64,000 nt of DNA, from contig CM076850.1 in NCBI GenBank assembly GCA_039519185.1, forward strand, positions 87,774,270 to 87,838,269, in the 5' to 3' direction. The DNA comes from Astragalus membranaceus. Its lineage: Eukaryota > Streptophyta > Magnoliopsida > Fabales > Fabaceae. Below, one piece after another: positions 23,501 to 34,953 of this stretch. The notes under the pieces are model-generated. The model was not told the DNA's origin. It made no database searches and saw only the letters and a program-made list of their open reading frames with translations. The first letter of the stretch is position 1, and each line of letters opens with the position of its first letter. The translations under genes were made by a program, and so were the position numbers.

Positions 23501-24032
23501 GACGCACATTCGGACCTTTCCATCTTTCTTAGGGACTGGAACAATGTTTGCTACCCACTCAGGATATTTTGCCACAGCTAAGAATCCTGCATCAAACTGT
23601 TTCTTGACCTCATCCCTGATCTTCAAAGACATTTCAGGCTTCATCCGCCTTAACTTCTGTTTCACCGGAGGACATTCTGATTTCACCGGCAACCTATGTT
23701 CAACAATATCTGTGCTCAACCCTGGCATGTCCCGATATGTCCATGCGAATACGTCAGCGTAGTCGAACAGGAGCTGAATCAACTTTTTGCGCTCTTTATC
23801 CTCCATTGCGGTACCAACCTTGATCTCTTTTCTGTCTTCCTCAGTACCCAAATTGACCATTTCTGTAGACTCCTCATGGGGTTCGATGACCTTTTCTTCT
23901 TGTTCTACCATTCTCATGATTTCTGGTGGGGTATCCCAATCATTCTCAACATCTTCCTCGGCTTGATTAACCGGGTAATCAAAATCACAGTATGGGTTAT
24001 GGGCATTATTATTTTCAGAGTTTATTTTTGAT
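20582..24032 (-). CDS. Ogre pol: reverse transcriptase, two RNase H domains, integrase
   Basis: This is the polymerase of a Tat-lineage Ty3-gypsy element. From the first Met at 23917 (1111 aa) the order is: RT about 100-290 (VDYRDLN, YVDD near residue 236); a Ty3-type RNase H about 365-490 whose first catalytic Asp region reads LYLTVLENS, without Asp; a second RNase H about 530-665 (LFDGASN, AEYEACILG, VYGDSALV, NQLADALA), an acquired domain typical of the Tat lineage; integrase with HHCC finger (HSNGHAMA...CHKC) near 770-805; and a DDE core (MDIIGP, TDNGSN, GAVEAANK) to about 925. The exon probably begins at 24032, just after a TGCAG acceptor, adding about 38 residues. No stop or frameshift is seen. 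Confidence 0.93.
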
Positions 24033-24225
24033 CTGCATTAGAATGGAGCGACGAATAAAAACAAAGAAAAAGCAACACAGATAAAAAGATGAAGACAGAA
24101 ATTTTATTAAAAATTCAAAATAACACTTTATTGATTAATGATTTTCGACGAAAACATGTGTGCCCGAATGAAATATCCCAAGGCCTTGGGCAGAGCCGAG
24201 GGATCTGCATTACAATGATAATTAC
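24033..24225 (-). other. Predicted retroelement intron between gag-pro and pol (193 bp)
   Basis: Ogre elements are known to splice out a short intron between protease and reverse transcriptase. Here a donor GTAATT starts at 24225, one base before the gag-pro stop is completed. An acceptor TAATGCAG ends at 24033. Removing 193 bp takes out the stop and joins the two frames in phase. A second, very similar TAATGCAG sits near 24204, just behind the donor, too close for splicing. Confidence 0.7.
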
Positions 24226-27200
24226 TTTAAATTGAAAAATACGGGGAAATCCATGATCTCCCAGTTTTGCAGCTTCTCTCCAGTCGCACAGCAGCGCACC
24301 AGACCTTCAGCACGGCCACTTGAGCTTGATCCTTCTTCAACCATATTAACCTGGTCAGGGTTCAGCATACCAGCACTCCGGAAGTTACTCTTAAGATTAG
24401 CGATGACCATTCTCCCCTGATTGGGTGCCTTTTCTCTGAGTTTGGCCAGCCATTTCTCTCTCCTGTTAGATGCCAGCCTCTCCCGATCAGCAAGACTTGG
24501 GATGTACCAAACACCGAACCTCTCAATATTACCCCTCAACTGGATAGGCATTACAATTCCTTGAGCAGCTTTTCCTAAGCCCTTACCAATCTGATACCCA
24601 TGTCCCAGCATCACCCTTGCAGTCATCATGTCAGCCCTGGACCACTTAGGCTTCCACCGAGGCTCACTTTCGACGAAGACAGCATTTGAAATCTCCAATC
24701 CTTGGAAAGCAGTCTCAAAGGACTCTTCTGCTGCTTCCACATAGTATTCAGGTGGTGATCGATTTATCAATGTTTCTTCCTCTCCGGAGATCACTATCAG
24801 TTTTCCCCTAGCCACAAACTTGAGTTTCTGATGAAGCGAGGATGGCACTGCCCCAGCCGCATGTATCCAAGGGCGTCCTAGCAGGCAACTGTAGGATGAA
24901 TTGATGTCCATCACTTGAAAGACGACATAAAATACTTCAGGGCCTACCTGCAGCGGCATTTCTACTTCTCCAAAAACTTCCTTCACCGACCCATCAAATG
25001 CTCTGACCAAGGTGGAGCTCGGTTTTAGATATGAACAGTCTACATCCAGCTTATCCATTGTAGACTTAGGCAGCACATTCAAGGATGAACCGTTATCAAT
25101 GAGCACCCTGGCAAGTATATGGTCCCCACACTTGACTGAGATGTGAAGAGCTTGATTATGACTCTTTCCTGCCGGAGGCAGCTCAGTGTCTGAGAAGGTC
25201 AAGTAATTAGAGGCTACAATGCTGCCAACAATACCATCAAACTGGTTTACTGTAATGTCACGGGAGACGTGAGCTTCATTCAGGACCTTTAGCAGTGCAG
25301 CACGATGTGCCTCTGAACTAAGCAGCAAAGAGAGCATTGAGATCTTGGATGGAGTTTGATTCAGCTGGTCTACCACCCGATATTCACTCTGTCTCATTAC
25401 TCTCAGGAATTCTTGAGCTTCTTTGTCCGACACATCCCTGACTTCTACAGCTTCCTTGTCTTTTCCTTTACGGGCCCTTTCTTCATTTCCCTTGGATTGC
25501 TCTCTTCTAAGGTTTTCAGGAGTATACAACCTTCCACTCCTTGTGATACAACTACCTCCAGCAATGTTTGTTATATCCAGAGTGCCTTTAGGGACCTCCG
25601 CGTGCATTTGCACATTGCAGCTCCATGGAGTCATCCTAGTCTCGCCACTAGGGGTAGCAGCAGGTACTGGAATAACAACAGTCGAGGGTCTCGTCACGGC
25701 TAGGCTGGAATTCAGATTGCAGGGAATTTCAATTGGTCTCCTGAAGCCTCCATTTCCTGATTGCAAGGTAAATACACCTTCTTCTTTCTCCTGGATTCCC
25801 ACTTGGACCAGGTGTCTGTCTAAGAGATCTTGGAGAATTGGTTTAAAGCCTTCACATGCCCCAATGCAGCGAGGATTATCACAAACGTCTTTCCTAGGAC
25901 ACCCTTCTTTGATGACACCAAAACGGCATAATTCAGCATGGATAAAATTCAAAGGCATCTGAATGCAATCAACTTTTCTCACCAAACACTGACCCCCCTG
26001 ACGGTCAACGGCATTAATAGCAGATCCTCCATGCCCTGGCAACGGATTGGTGGCTACATTGGGTTGTTGAAATGATATGCTTTTCTTATCAAGTAATTCT
26101 TGCACCACATATTTGAATGCTTTACAATCCTCCACCACATGACCTACTGCCCCAGAATGAAAGGCGCAGGTGGCATTTGCATTGTACCCTCTGGGATAGG
26201 GGGGCTGATATGGCTTCATTTGACGAGTACTGATTATTTTGTTGGTGATGAGATAATTAAACAAGTCCGTGTAGGACATGGGAATGGGATCAAAGACAAC
26301 AGGCTTCCTTTCATTATAATTTCGGTACTGATAATTTGATTGAAAAGGCTGTGCCAGTGGTGCCTGAGGAGGAACCGAAATAGCTTGCGGTGGATTGCTG
26401 TGCGACGGACCACTGGCTCCGATGACTGCATTAGTTTCACCTTCTTTCTTCTTATGAGACCCAAAAAATGGCTTTTTTTGACCGGCAGGAGGTGTCGGGC
26501 CCTGAGCTATTCTTCCGCTCCGCATACCATTCTCTACTCTTTCCCCTGTGACCACCATCTCAGAGAAGTTTGAGGCTACGCTGCCAACCAACCTATCATA
26601 ATACACCGCAGGAAGGGTTTCCATAAACATGTGGACCATTTCTTTGTCCAGCAGAGGGGGTTTTACTTGAGCCGCAAGGTTCCGCCATCTCTGAGCATAC
26701 TCTTTGAACGACTCGTTATCCCTCTTAGACATGCATTGTAGCTGAGTTCTATCTGGAGCCAAATCATTGTTATACTGGTATTGACGCATGAAGGCATCCG
26801 CCATGTCTTTCCAGCAACGGATATTAGTTGGCTCTAACTGCATGTACCAGTCAAGGGGAGCTCCAGCTAAACTTTCTTGGAAGCAATGCATCATTAAGTT
26901 ATCATCACGGGCATAGGCAGTCATCTTTCGGCAGTACATTGTCACATGGCTGACTGGGCAAGTTGTCCCTCTGTATTTGTCAAAAGTTGGTGCTTTGAAC
27001 TTGGGCGGCAGGACTAGATCAGGAACCAAGCACAACTCATGGGCATTCCTGGCTCGGGAACCTGCCCCTTCAACAGCTCTTAACCTTTCTTCCAGCATCT
27101 GATACTGACTTCTAGCTTCGGCAGGGTAATTCTGTGGGAAACCGCCGGCACCATAGTGAGGGTTATTCATCGATGCCGCGACCGGGGTCATGTGTCGGTG

Positions 27201-27731
27201 GGCAATATTCTGAGGGACTGGGCCCTGTGCGTGTGGATGAACCATTATTGGTGAATTGAAACCTACCGGAGTTCCTGGAGCAATAACAGGAATTGGGATC
27301 TGAATCTGGGCTTGATGCGTCCCTCTTCCAACTTCATTCACCACTGTATTAGGCTGAGCGTGCCCCGTGGTTCCTGAAGGATCTCCTCCAGGGTTTGCAT
27401 CAGCAGCAGGAGGCGTATAGCCCAATGGGAGACCATAGGGAGGCCATTGCACAGCTTGAAGGGTTTGAGAGATCCCAGACCCAGGAAGGGGAGGAGGATT
27501 GTTCGTCCCAGCAACAGCAGTTTCAGTTGTGCCAACATCTCTTAAGGCACTTAGCACCCTTATGACCTCCGCCATTTGAGCCTTTAGGACTTCCATCTCA
27601 GCTTGAACGACTTGATTCTCCTGATTCTGACCATGCTGACCCTGACCATTAGGATCCAGACCTCCTGGAATTCCGTCATCCTGATGTGGCTGCGGATCGT
27701 TCTGATCAAGGTTGGCTTGATTGTTTTCCAT
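24222..27731 (-). CDS. Ogre gag-protease with G-patch domain
   Basis: This 1169-residue frame encodes the structural and protease part. Gln/Pro-rich sequence (1-230) precedes a retrotransposon gag domain about 240-410 (FKAPTFDKYRG, LAGAPLDWYMQLE, FKEYAQRWRNLAAQV). A zinc-finger-like CAFHSGAVGHVVEDC lies near 520 and an aspartic protease near 865-960 with LIDNGSSLNVLP as the active site. A G-patch (MLGHGYQIGKGLGK) near 1030-1080 follows the protease, an arrangement typical of Ogre-type elements. The last translated bases before the predicted donor are at 24226. Unspliced RNA would yield gag-pro alone and spliced RNA gag-pro-pol, a plausible way to set their ratio. The frame is intact. Confidence 0.93.
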   Translation of the reverse strand: MENNQANLDQNDPQPHQDDGIPGGLDPNGQGQHGQNQENQVVQAEMEVLKAQMAEVIRVLSALRDVGTTETAVAGTNNPPPLPGSGISQTLQAVQWPPYGLPLGYTPPAADANPGGDPSGTTGHAQPNTVVNEVGRGTHQAQIQIPIPVIAPGTPVGFNSPIMVHPHAQGPVPQNIAHRHMTPVAASMNNPHYGAGGFPQNYPAEARSQYQMLEERLRAVEGAGSRARNAHELCLVPDLVLPPKFKAPTFDKYRGTTCPVSHVTMYCRKMTAYARDDNLMMHCFQESLAGAPLDWYMQLEPTNIRCWKDMADAFMRQYQYNNDLAPDRTQLQCMSKRDNESFKEYAQRWRNLAAQVKPPLLDKEMVHMFMETLPAVYYDRLVGSVASNFSEMVVTGERVENGMRSGRIAQGPTPPAGQKKPFFGSHKKKEGETNAVIGASGPSHSNPPQAISVPPQAPLAQPFQSNYQYRNYNERKPVVFDPIPMSYTDLFNYLITNKIISTRQMKPYQPPYPRGYNANATCAFHSGAVGHVVEDCKAFKYVVQELLDKKSISFQQPNVATNPLPGHGGSAINAVDRQGGQCLVRKVDCIQMPLNFIHAELCRFGVIKEGCPRKDVCDNPRCIGACEGFKPILQDLLDRHLVQVGIQEKEEGVFTLQSGNGGFRRPIEIPCNLNSSLAVTRPSTVVIPVPAATPSGETRMTPWSCNVQMHAEVPKGTLDITNIAGGSCITRSGRLYTPENLRREQSKGNEERARKGKDKEAVEVRDVSDKEAQEFLRVMRQSEYRVVDQLNQTPSKISMLSLLLSSEAHRAALLKVLNEAHVSRDITVNQFDGIVGSIVASNYLTFSDTELPPAGKSHNQALHISVKCGDHILARVLIDNGSSLNVLPKSTMDKLDVDCSYLKPSSTLVRAFDGSVKEVFGEVEMPLQVGPEVFYVVFQVMDINSSYSCLLGRPWIHAAGAVPSSLHQKLKFVARGKLIVISGEEETLINRSPPEYYVEAAEESFETAFQGLEISNAVFVESEPRWKPKWSRADMMTARVMLGHGYQIGKGLGKAAQGIVMPIQLRGNIERFGVWYIPSLADRERLASNRREKWLAKLREKAPNQGRMVIANLKSNFRSAGMLNPDQVNMVEEGSSSSGRAEGLVRCCATGEKLQNWEIMDFPVFFNLK

Positions 27732-28178
27732 GTTTCTTGCTTGCAGACGCGTCCAATAGCGATGATTAACCAGCTTGCCTAATTTTCTATTGACGGAACA
27801 CGCTTATGAACACAAGAACGAATAAATGAATGCAATGCGAATGAATGCGTGTTTAGTTTGTCTTGCCGAGAATCGCGGTGTATTATGTCTTGTCATAGAT
27901 ACGCAAGTAAATCTTTGATTATTTTTATTATATTACTTTCTTTGGATCCTACTGAAATTGGAATCTGGAAGCGAAACGGGTGTATTTAAACAAAATACTT
28001 CAAAATCCGAATCCGAAAGTACGACATTCTGATGCAATGATTGAAAAAGGAAAGGTACAATAAAACAAAATGGAAAATTACAATACAAAAGCTCAAATAC
28101 AAAGAGCTTTGACATTTCCACTCTTTTTCCTCTTGTTGTTGGTAGAGGTACTTCCGGCTTTTCCTTTGGCTTCCTCAA
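27732..28178 (-). other. Spacer between Ogre ORF1 and gag
   Basis: These 447 bp have stops in the gag frame. The ORF1 frame closes at 28179, and an overlapping open stretch (27933-28178) has no recognisable content. How gag is reached by ribosomes is not evident. Confidence 0.6.
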
Positions 28179-30305
28179 CTAGGGCTCTGCAGTAAGCGGG
28201 GTGTTGAGGGGATACATCTCAGTTTCAGCTTTTCTTAACCTCCTGGGCATGTCCGCAAGAGCCTGGTTGACCAATTCTGATAGCTTGGAGAACCTACCCT
28301 TCCAGTGTTGAACCTCATCCCTCAGCTCAATGATGACTGCCTGCTCTTCAATCCTACCGAGCAGCTCAACATAGCGATGTTCCCAATACTGACTTTCATC
28401 CCTCACTTGCCGGTACGCATCGCTGATGTGACAAAGGCGCTCCTTCAATTCATCAGAATCCTCTTGCTCTGCTTTTAGGGCCCGCTGATATTCTCTGAGG
28501 ATGTTCTCAAATGAGTCTCTCTCTTGCACAACACTGTCTAACTTACTCTCCCATTCAGCTTGTAACATGCGGGATTCTCTCCTTGACTTGGCAAGCAAGC
28601 TTTTCGCAGCTCTCTCTTCCATTTTTGCTTCATCCCACAATTCTTTCCACTGATTGGCTTCTTCCAGGGCCTTCTTCTCTTTCAAGCTTCGCCTCTTGAT
28701 TTCCTCCTTGGCTCCTTGCAGATACCTTTGAACTTCTAACTTGCTCTCCTCTTCCCCTCTTAGTTTCTGACTGAACTTCTCAATGGTATCAGACTTCAGG
28801 GCATTTTCTTCTTTCAACCTTTTGTTCTTCAGAGCCATCTTCTCTATTTCAGCTTGCAAAGATTTCTTCTCTTCCTCTGCCTTCATCAGGGCCAACTTAA
28901 CCTCGCCTAATTCTTCGACAACAGGGACACTGGCGTCTACTACTTCCCTCTCGACTTGCAACTCTTTTTGGTAGGGCAGTTGAACATTCTGGATTCTTTT
29001 TCTGAGCCACTGAGCGAAGGTGATACCACTAGTTCTCTGAGCAAGCTCTACTTTTCCCATGCGAACCACCGTACTCCAGGCTTGCAAGACCTTTCTAAGC
29101 AAACTGTCATCTTTTGGTCCTCCTTCAAAGATGTAAAGCGGGAATATCATCTCTTCAGTAGGCGAATTCCTCATCGGATACCCCAATTGCCTCAGAGTCA
29201 GGGACGGGTTGTAGTTGATGCATCCCTTAGTGCCCATTAGCGGGACATTTTGAAAGCTACCACAGCGGAAGACTACCTTAGGTCTATCTTCCCAGCAAGA
29301 TGAGAGATACCAGCGGATCGAGTGCTCATCTAGACCCCCTAGAAACTGGATCCATTCTTGAATACCCATAGCTTTCACCTCACAGGTTACAGCGTAGCTA
29401 ATTAACTTTTCCACTCGTGTTGGGTTGGTGAAGGCATGAATGAGGAGCCACGCATACAACAGATGAGAAGAGCAAGAGATTTTCTTCCTTCTTAAGTCAC
29501 AGTGATGAGTAAAAGCGGAGTAAGTGTCAGCAAGGATGGCGGGAATTGGATTAATGGGGCTCCTTTTGTTCTGAAAAGCTAGGAAAATACCAATAGCAGT
29601 CACATCCACATACCTCTCAATCTGCGGAAAGAGAACAACCCCAAAAATTGCTAAAGCCAAAACTTGCTTGTAGACAACCCAATTTTTACTTCTAGCATAG
29701 GCTCCCATTAAACCTTCAAGGTAGCTCTGCGGGAAACCTACCACATTGTTTCTCTTCTGCTTTTGGAGCTTCAGATCTTCTACACTTACTTGCAATAATG
29801 CAGCGAACCCCTCATCTGTGTAGTATTGTTCTTGATACCGGTAAGGGACAGCTTCTGTCTGAGTAAAACCCAAAATCTGCTGATATTCCTCCAATGTGGG
29901 GGCCATTTGAAAATTTTTGAAAAGAAAGCACCTGATTTCTGGGTCATAGAATCTACTCAAAGCCACAATAGCCTCAGTCTGTACCTCTAGCAACAACAAC
30001 TTCCGGAGGTTCCCATAAGCATTGTCAAACGATCCCCTTTCAATAGGTCCCATCAAGTCAACATATTTTTTCAGACTAGTCACATCTACCTTGTTTACAA
30101 CGGGGTACCTTGGAGTATACACCGTTTCCCTTCTAGATTCCATGCCGTATCTATGACAAAAATTTCTCATTACTTGGGATTCTCGGCAAGCAAACCATGA
30201 TGAAGTGCAAAGATGCATGCGAAAATTATCGAAAATGTATGTTTTATGCAAAAGATGATGTGTAAATGATGATGATATTCTATGTCTATGTAACTCAGAG
30301 ACCAA
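28179..30305 (-). CDS. Ogre ORF1 protein (plant mobile-domain-like with coiled coil)
   Basis: The extra reading frame upstream of gag that distinguishes Ogre elements. The first Met gives 708 aa, but the Met at 30143 (MESRRETVYTPRYPV) may be the real start because the preceding 54 residues look non-conserved. Residues about 55-420 resemble the globular domain annotated in plants as DUF7745 or aminotransferase-like plant mobile domain (FQMAPTLEEYQQILGF, GFPQSYLEGLM, LLYAWLLIHAF). From about 470 to 680 it is highly charged with heptad-like Leu spacing (KLALMKAEEEKKSLQAEIEK), a long coiled coil. The function is unknown. The frame is intact. Confidence 0.88.
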   Translation of the reverse strand: MVSELHRHRISSSFTHHLLHKTYIFDNFRMHLCTSSWFACRESQVMRNFCHRYGMESRRETVYTPRYPVVNKVDVTSLKKYVDLMGPIERGSFDNAYGNLRKLLLLEVQTEAIVALSRFYDPEIRCFLFKNFQMAPTLEEYQQILGFTQTEAVPYRYQEQYYTDEGFAALLQVSVEDLKLQKQKRNNVVGFPQSYLEGLMGAYARSKNWVVYKQVLALAIFGVVLFPQIERYVDVTAIGIFLAFQNKRSPINPIPAILADTYSAFTHHCDLRRKKISCSSHLLYAWLLIHAFTNPTRVEKLISYAVTCEVKAMGIQEWIQFLGGLDEHSIRWYLSSCWEDRPKVVFRCGSFQNVPLMGTKGCINYNPSLTLRQLGYPMRNSPTEEMIFPLYIFEGGPKDDSLLRKVLQAWSTVVRMGKVELAQRTSGITFAQWLRKRIQNVQLPYQKELQVEREVVDASVPVVEELGEVKLALMKAEEEKKSLQAEIEKMALKNKRLKEENALKSDTIEKFSQKLRGEEESKLEVQRYLQGAKEEIKRRSLKEKKALEEANQWKELWDEAKMEERAAKSLLAKSRRESRMLQAEWESKLDSVVQERDSFENILREYQRALKAEQEDSDELKERLCHISDAYRQVRDESQYWEHRYVELLGRIEEQAVIIELRDEVQHWKGRFSKLSELVNQALADMPRRLRKAETEMYPLNTPLTAEP

Positions 30306-31302
30306 TCCTTATTGGCAGTGATTCAAGTTTTTTGGAAAATGCGGGTCGTACGTTATTTCATATGGACCGGTATGAGAAAGGCTACAGCGGTAACTCTTTC
30401 ACTCCCTCTTTTTTTTTTAAAAATAAAGTGGTTCATATGTCACTTCGTACAGACCGGCGAAAGAAAGGTTACAACGGCAACTCTTTCTCTATTTTTTCGA
30501 AAAATCTCCTTTTCTTTTTGAAAACGTGCCTAGTTTACAATGCAGCACACAATTTGGAAAGCCCTTGTGACCTAAAAAGAGGTGAGACCTGCGATCTAGG
30601 GAAATTTTAAGGGTAATCCTCCCATGTGGCTCTATTCACTCCCTCGCAAAGGCTACCGGAGCTAAATCTCTCTCACGATAACACCCACAACGATGGAATG
30701 CCATCTGGTGTGAGGTACCATAAAAGAGCATACTCTGGCTGAAACTTTCGTGAGAGCAGAAGGACATCGGTCCAATTGGCAGTCACTAATCGTTTCCACT
30801 CTCCTAGGTGTTCTTCAGACCTTGGGTTTTAGGCCTCTCTCAAAGCTCATAATCATAAGGGGGTGAGTGTGTGTAGCGGGGACATACCGTCTAAAACTAC
30901 CCACATATACCCCACCTGCGAAGGAAGACCCAGAACAGTCCAAACAATAGCAAGCGATAACATGTGGTCTACACTAGGGTTCAATATCAAATAAGCTAGC
31001 CTAGGGTTTCAACAATAATCAAGTGCTTTGCTTACCTCAAGAGAGGGGGCCAAGAAGAGAGGAACATAACAAGATGGGGAGTAAAAGCATGAGGGTACTA
31101 AGCACATAAGCAAAGACGAGGAAAAATAAACATGAAAGGAGAGAAAATAAATGCACATGCACGCAACATGACAAGAAGAGCAAACCGAAAAGGGATATAA
31201 GCAAACAAAGTATCCAAATCACATCGATAGCACGCTACACCACACATTTAATTAGTTAGGCTTGACCCACTTAAAAAAGAAAAGTCCCCAGTGAAGTCGC
31301 CA
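30306..31302 (-). other. Ogre 5' leader with tRNA-Arg primer-binding site
   Basis: The primer site TGGCGACTTCACTGGGGAC lies at 31284-31302, two bases after the LTR end. About 980 bp of leader separate it from ORF1. Bases 30892-31283 are duplicated at the far end of the element (15412-15803). There is no convincing short gene. A weak repeated CTTTCTTTC(T)GCCGGT-type block (minus strand) occurs near 30375 and 30460. Confidence 0.85.
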
Positions 31303-31304
31303 GC

Positions 31305-33982
31305 TGTTGCGCCCGAAAAAGTCCCTGAGGGAATCTTTATTCGTTTACAACTTTTTGAAAATCAATGAAGTCGCCACCAATATTTTTTATAAGGAAAATA
31401 TTGAAGAAAAACCTTTTGGAAAGCGGATGGCCTTTTGGAAAACCGGAAGATTTGGGTTCGGGGGTCGGTTAGGCATAGGGAAGGTTTTAGCACCCCACGC
31501 CTCCTTTCTACCGGTTCAGAGTGGCCACACTACTAGCTCCCACAGGAATGAAATCATCACCCACAATCAAACGGCAACAGCGCGAGTGATCATTAGTGAT
31601 GATTAGTTTTGATTTCGACGTTTGAAAAGATTTGTTTTTGAAAAGTGTTTTCGTTGATTTTAATTGGAGAGAGCGTCGTGATGAAAGGAATTTGCAATTG
31701 GATTGATTTTTGTTCGGGGAAACATTTATCCATCATTTAAAAAAAGGTTTGAGAAAAAAAAGTTCGTTTTAGGGAAAAGAAAATTTATTATTTGGGAAAA
31801 AAGGGTTTGTAAAAACGTTTATCTAGGGGAGAGAAATGAAATTTGAAAAGAGAAACAGGGGGTGTATTATTAAAATGGGGGGTGCGAATAGTGAGAAGGG
31901 TTGCGTTTTTTTAAAAAAAAGGGGGGGGGGGCAGAAATTAGGAATTAGTTCCAATGGGCTGCGTAAATGCTGGGCTCTTCCAAGGGGTTAAGTTATCAAA
32001 ATGAGGGTGCAGGAAGTAATCTGTAAAAAAAACTTTAAAATTCCAATAGACCTAAAGCCCATCAGCATGTATCTTTTAATTTAACCCTAATTCACATTTC
32101 TCCTAAACTTCTCAGCCGCATACACTAAATGGAGAGAGAGGAGTTGAAATTCAACCACTCATGTGGGTCTCTTAAAAGTAAAAAAAAAGATTATTTGTAA
32201 GCCTTTAATTGAATTGAGATTTGGTTTTCTTTTTTTAAAAGGAATTATTACCATGACTGATGTTCATATTGAACCGAGTTTTGGGTTTAAAATGGAAATT
32301 ATTAATATGACCAAAATTTATTTATAGGCCTTTAATTAAATTGGATTTCGGTTTTTAAAAAAGAAATTTTTGCTATGAGAGCAACTTGATTAATTAATTT
32401 TTTAATTAATGGGAAGTAACTGTATGTACACGTTTTTTTTTAGCTTCATACGCACAAGAGATAGTGCTAATTGTTAACCGTTAACCTGATCAACATACAC
32501 CCAGCACATACGCAAAAAAGGAAAACAGAAGCAACGAAAAAGGAGCCGAAATTACATGTTACAGATCCAATCTTAAATTACAGAAACCTCAATAAAACAA
32601 GAAGGAGATATAATCGATGCACTCATGCTTGTAATAAAAAAAAAACATTAGCAGATCCGATCCTAAATTGCAGAAACATTAGATACACAAAGATGAGCAA
32701 AAGAGAAAGGCATTAACAATACCTCCAAATTCCAGAAACTCTGAACAAATAGTTCTTCCCTCAGATCTCACCAACAACAGAATAATAATAAATGAAAAAA
32801 ACTATGAAAGTTTTATGGAAGAAAAAAAAGAAAACGAAATCTCTCTCTCTCTGCTTCACATGAAACTTCCCAGAATCGCTTTTTTCCTCTTGCTCCTGGA
32901 CCTTCAAGATTTCGGCCTTTCACTCTCTCCTCTCCAAAAAAAAAATCCTCCCTTCCTTCAGGATCTCCACTCGTATTTATACTAGCAAAACCGAACTCGT
33001 AGTGTGCTTTGTCCTTCGGTTTTTTCACCAAACCTCGTGTATAGATCTATTTGCGTGTGAGCCTTGGAAAAAACGAAACGGAAAACGCGCTCCTCTGGAT
33101 AGACCCACGAACCGTGGAGAGAACCAACAGACACTTGTGTACTGATGCCACAAATGGCGACTCCGTGAGAGAAAGGAAAGAAGGAGACATCAAAAAGGGT
33201 GGTTTCGTGTGAGAGGAGAGAAAGAGGCGCTGTGAAAGAGAGTTTCGTGTGAGGGGGCTGAAGGAAGAAACGTGTGGAGATGGAGAAAAGCAAGGGGAGT
33301 GGACGGCTAGAGAAGAGAGGAGGATGATGGGAGTGACGTTTTGGGGAGGAGGCGTGGGAGAGAGAAGATGAAAGGAGGCATGGGAAGGAGGGAAAGGAGG
33401 CGTGGAAGGGAGAGAAGAGGGTGGGACTGTACGGCTGATGGGAAATTAGGTTTAGATGGAAGTGATATTTTTGAAAAAAGAGAGAAAAGGGAGCGTATGA
33501 GAGAGAAGAGAAAGGGTTGCGGCTGCTGTTAGGAGGGATAGGAAATTAGGGTTTGTGAGTGAGTGATCAATCCGGGTCGGGCCAAGCGTGTGGGCTTCCA
33601 ATGGCCCAATTCGCTGAAACACCCCCTTACGAAATACACCCCCTTTTTTACTAAATCGCCCCTCCTTTTCTCTTTTCTTTTTTTTTACTTTCTCTTTTAT
33701 ACTGTTAAATATATTTACTGACTAAATGTGAAGTAAAGTATAACTTAAAAATGAATTTGTATTTTTCGACGAATAAGAAAATTATTATTATTTTGGACGG
33801 ACAAAATTGGAGTGTGAAAAGAATGAGGCGCGTACGCAGTCAAGAATAATGCGCGCATACCTCGACCTATGCTTTGAGTTTCTTTCAACTGCCAGACGAA
33901 ATACCGTTAGAACTTCGTGTTCACGGAAAGACAATTTTTATTTTATTTTTGATAAACTAGTCGGACAAAATTGGGGTGTGAC
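31305..33982 (-). repeat. Ogre 5' LTR (2678 bp, minus strand, internally deleted)
   Basis: Same LTR as 15825-18989, ending GGGCGCAACA at 31305. Relative to the left copy a 487-bp block is missing between CTTTCTACC and GGTTCAGAG (near 31513), with two bases of microhomology. The outer end reads GTCACACCCC with the expected first T changed. A TATAAATA box lies at 32974-32981. The deletion removes most of the foldable units seen in the left LTR but leaves the promoter. Confidence 0.92.
32974..32981 (-). promoter_or_regulatory. Predicted TATA box of the Ogre 5' LTR
   Basis: TATAAATA within AGTATAAATACGAG on the minus strand. Transcription from here would run through R-U5, the primer site, leader, ORF1, gag-pro and pol. 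Confidence 0.6.
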
Positions 33983-34589
33983 TGTACCTCCAGAACTTTT
34001 CGTAAGTTTTTCAAACAAACTGCATTTTAAAACATTATCCCCGTGGACGTTAACTCACCCCAACTTAAGACAACCTTACTTAACGCACAACTCTTTTAAT
34101 AAAATGATGAAAACATACTAGGGGTTCTAAAAAGCTTCTTTGAACCATTAATCAAATCCAAATAACAATTGAAATTTCTTGGATTAGTGTCATACCCCAA
34201 TTTTGTCCGGCTTAGGTCAAAACCCTAATTTTCCACAAAAATTAATAAATTGAAGAGCGAAGAGCCTTATGCACTGCATTTCGGATCCTAGAAGGCATTC
34301 CAAGGTTCTTGAAATCATTTTTAGGGTTGGAACGCATTTTTCGGGCAAATTAGGGTTTTAGAGTCAAAAAGGGTATTTTGGTCAATTATAACGGTTTTTT
34401 TCTCTCGCTTTCAAAAAGGCTCAAAAATATGTATAATTAAAAATAGAAATCTGAAATCAAAATAAAAAATGAATAACAAAATAATATTGGATGTTTATTG
34501 TATTTTTAGAATTAGGGCTAATTCCTTTTAGGTGCTTTTTGCTTTTATCCATTTTTGGCCAAAGTAAGCACCAATTTTACAAGCAAACA

Positions 34590-34953
34590 ACCTCCCTCAC
34601 TCCACCCTCATGCTCCACGCCTCCCCTCACTTCAGCCCCCATCAAGTACACATCACAAAAGCCTTCCATCATTTCTTTGACAAGCACACCTTTGAATCCA
34701 ATAACATTCAATACACAACATATTTTTTACCTTCCTTTTCTCTACACCACTAAATACACACTAATTTCCTTACTTCCCTCACTCCATCCTCATGCTCCAC
34801 GCCTCCCCTCACTTCAGCCCCCATCAAGTGCACATCACAAAAGCCTTTCATCATGACAAGCACACCTTTGAGTCCAATAACATTCAATACACAACATATT
34901 TTTTACCTTCCTTCTATCCACACCACTAAATACACACTAGTTTCTTTACTTCC
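34590..34953 (+). repeat. 182-bp tandem duplication in the solo LTR
   Basis: Two adjacent copies carry TCATGCTCCACGCCTCCCC (34608 and 34790) and AATACACAACATATTTTTTA. The unit is pyrimidine-rich. Position within the LTR suggests U3. Confidence 0.85.
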
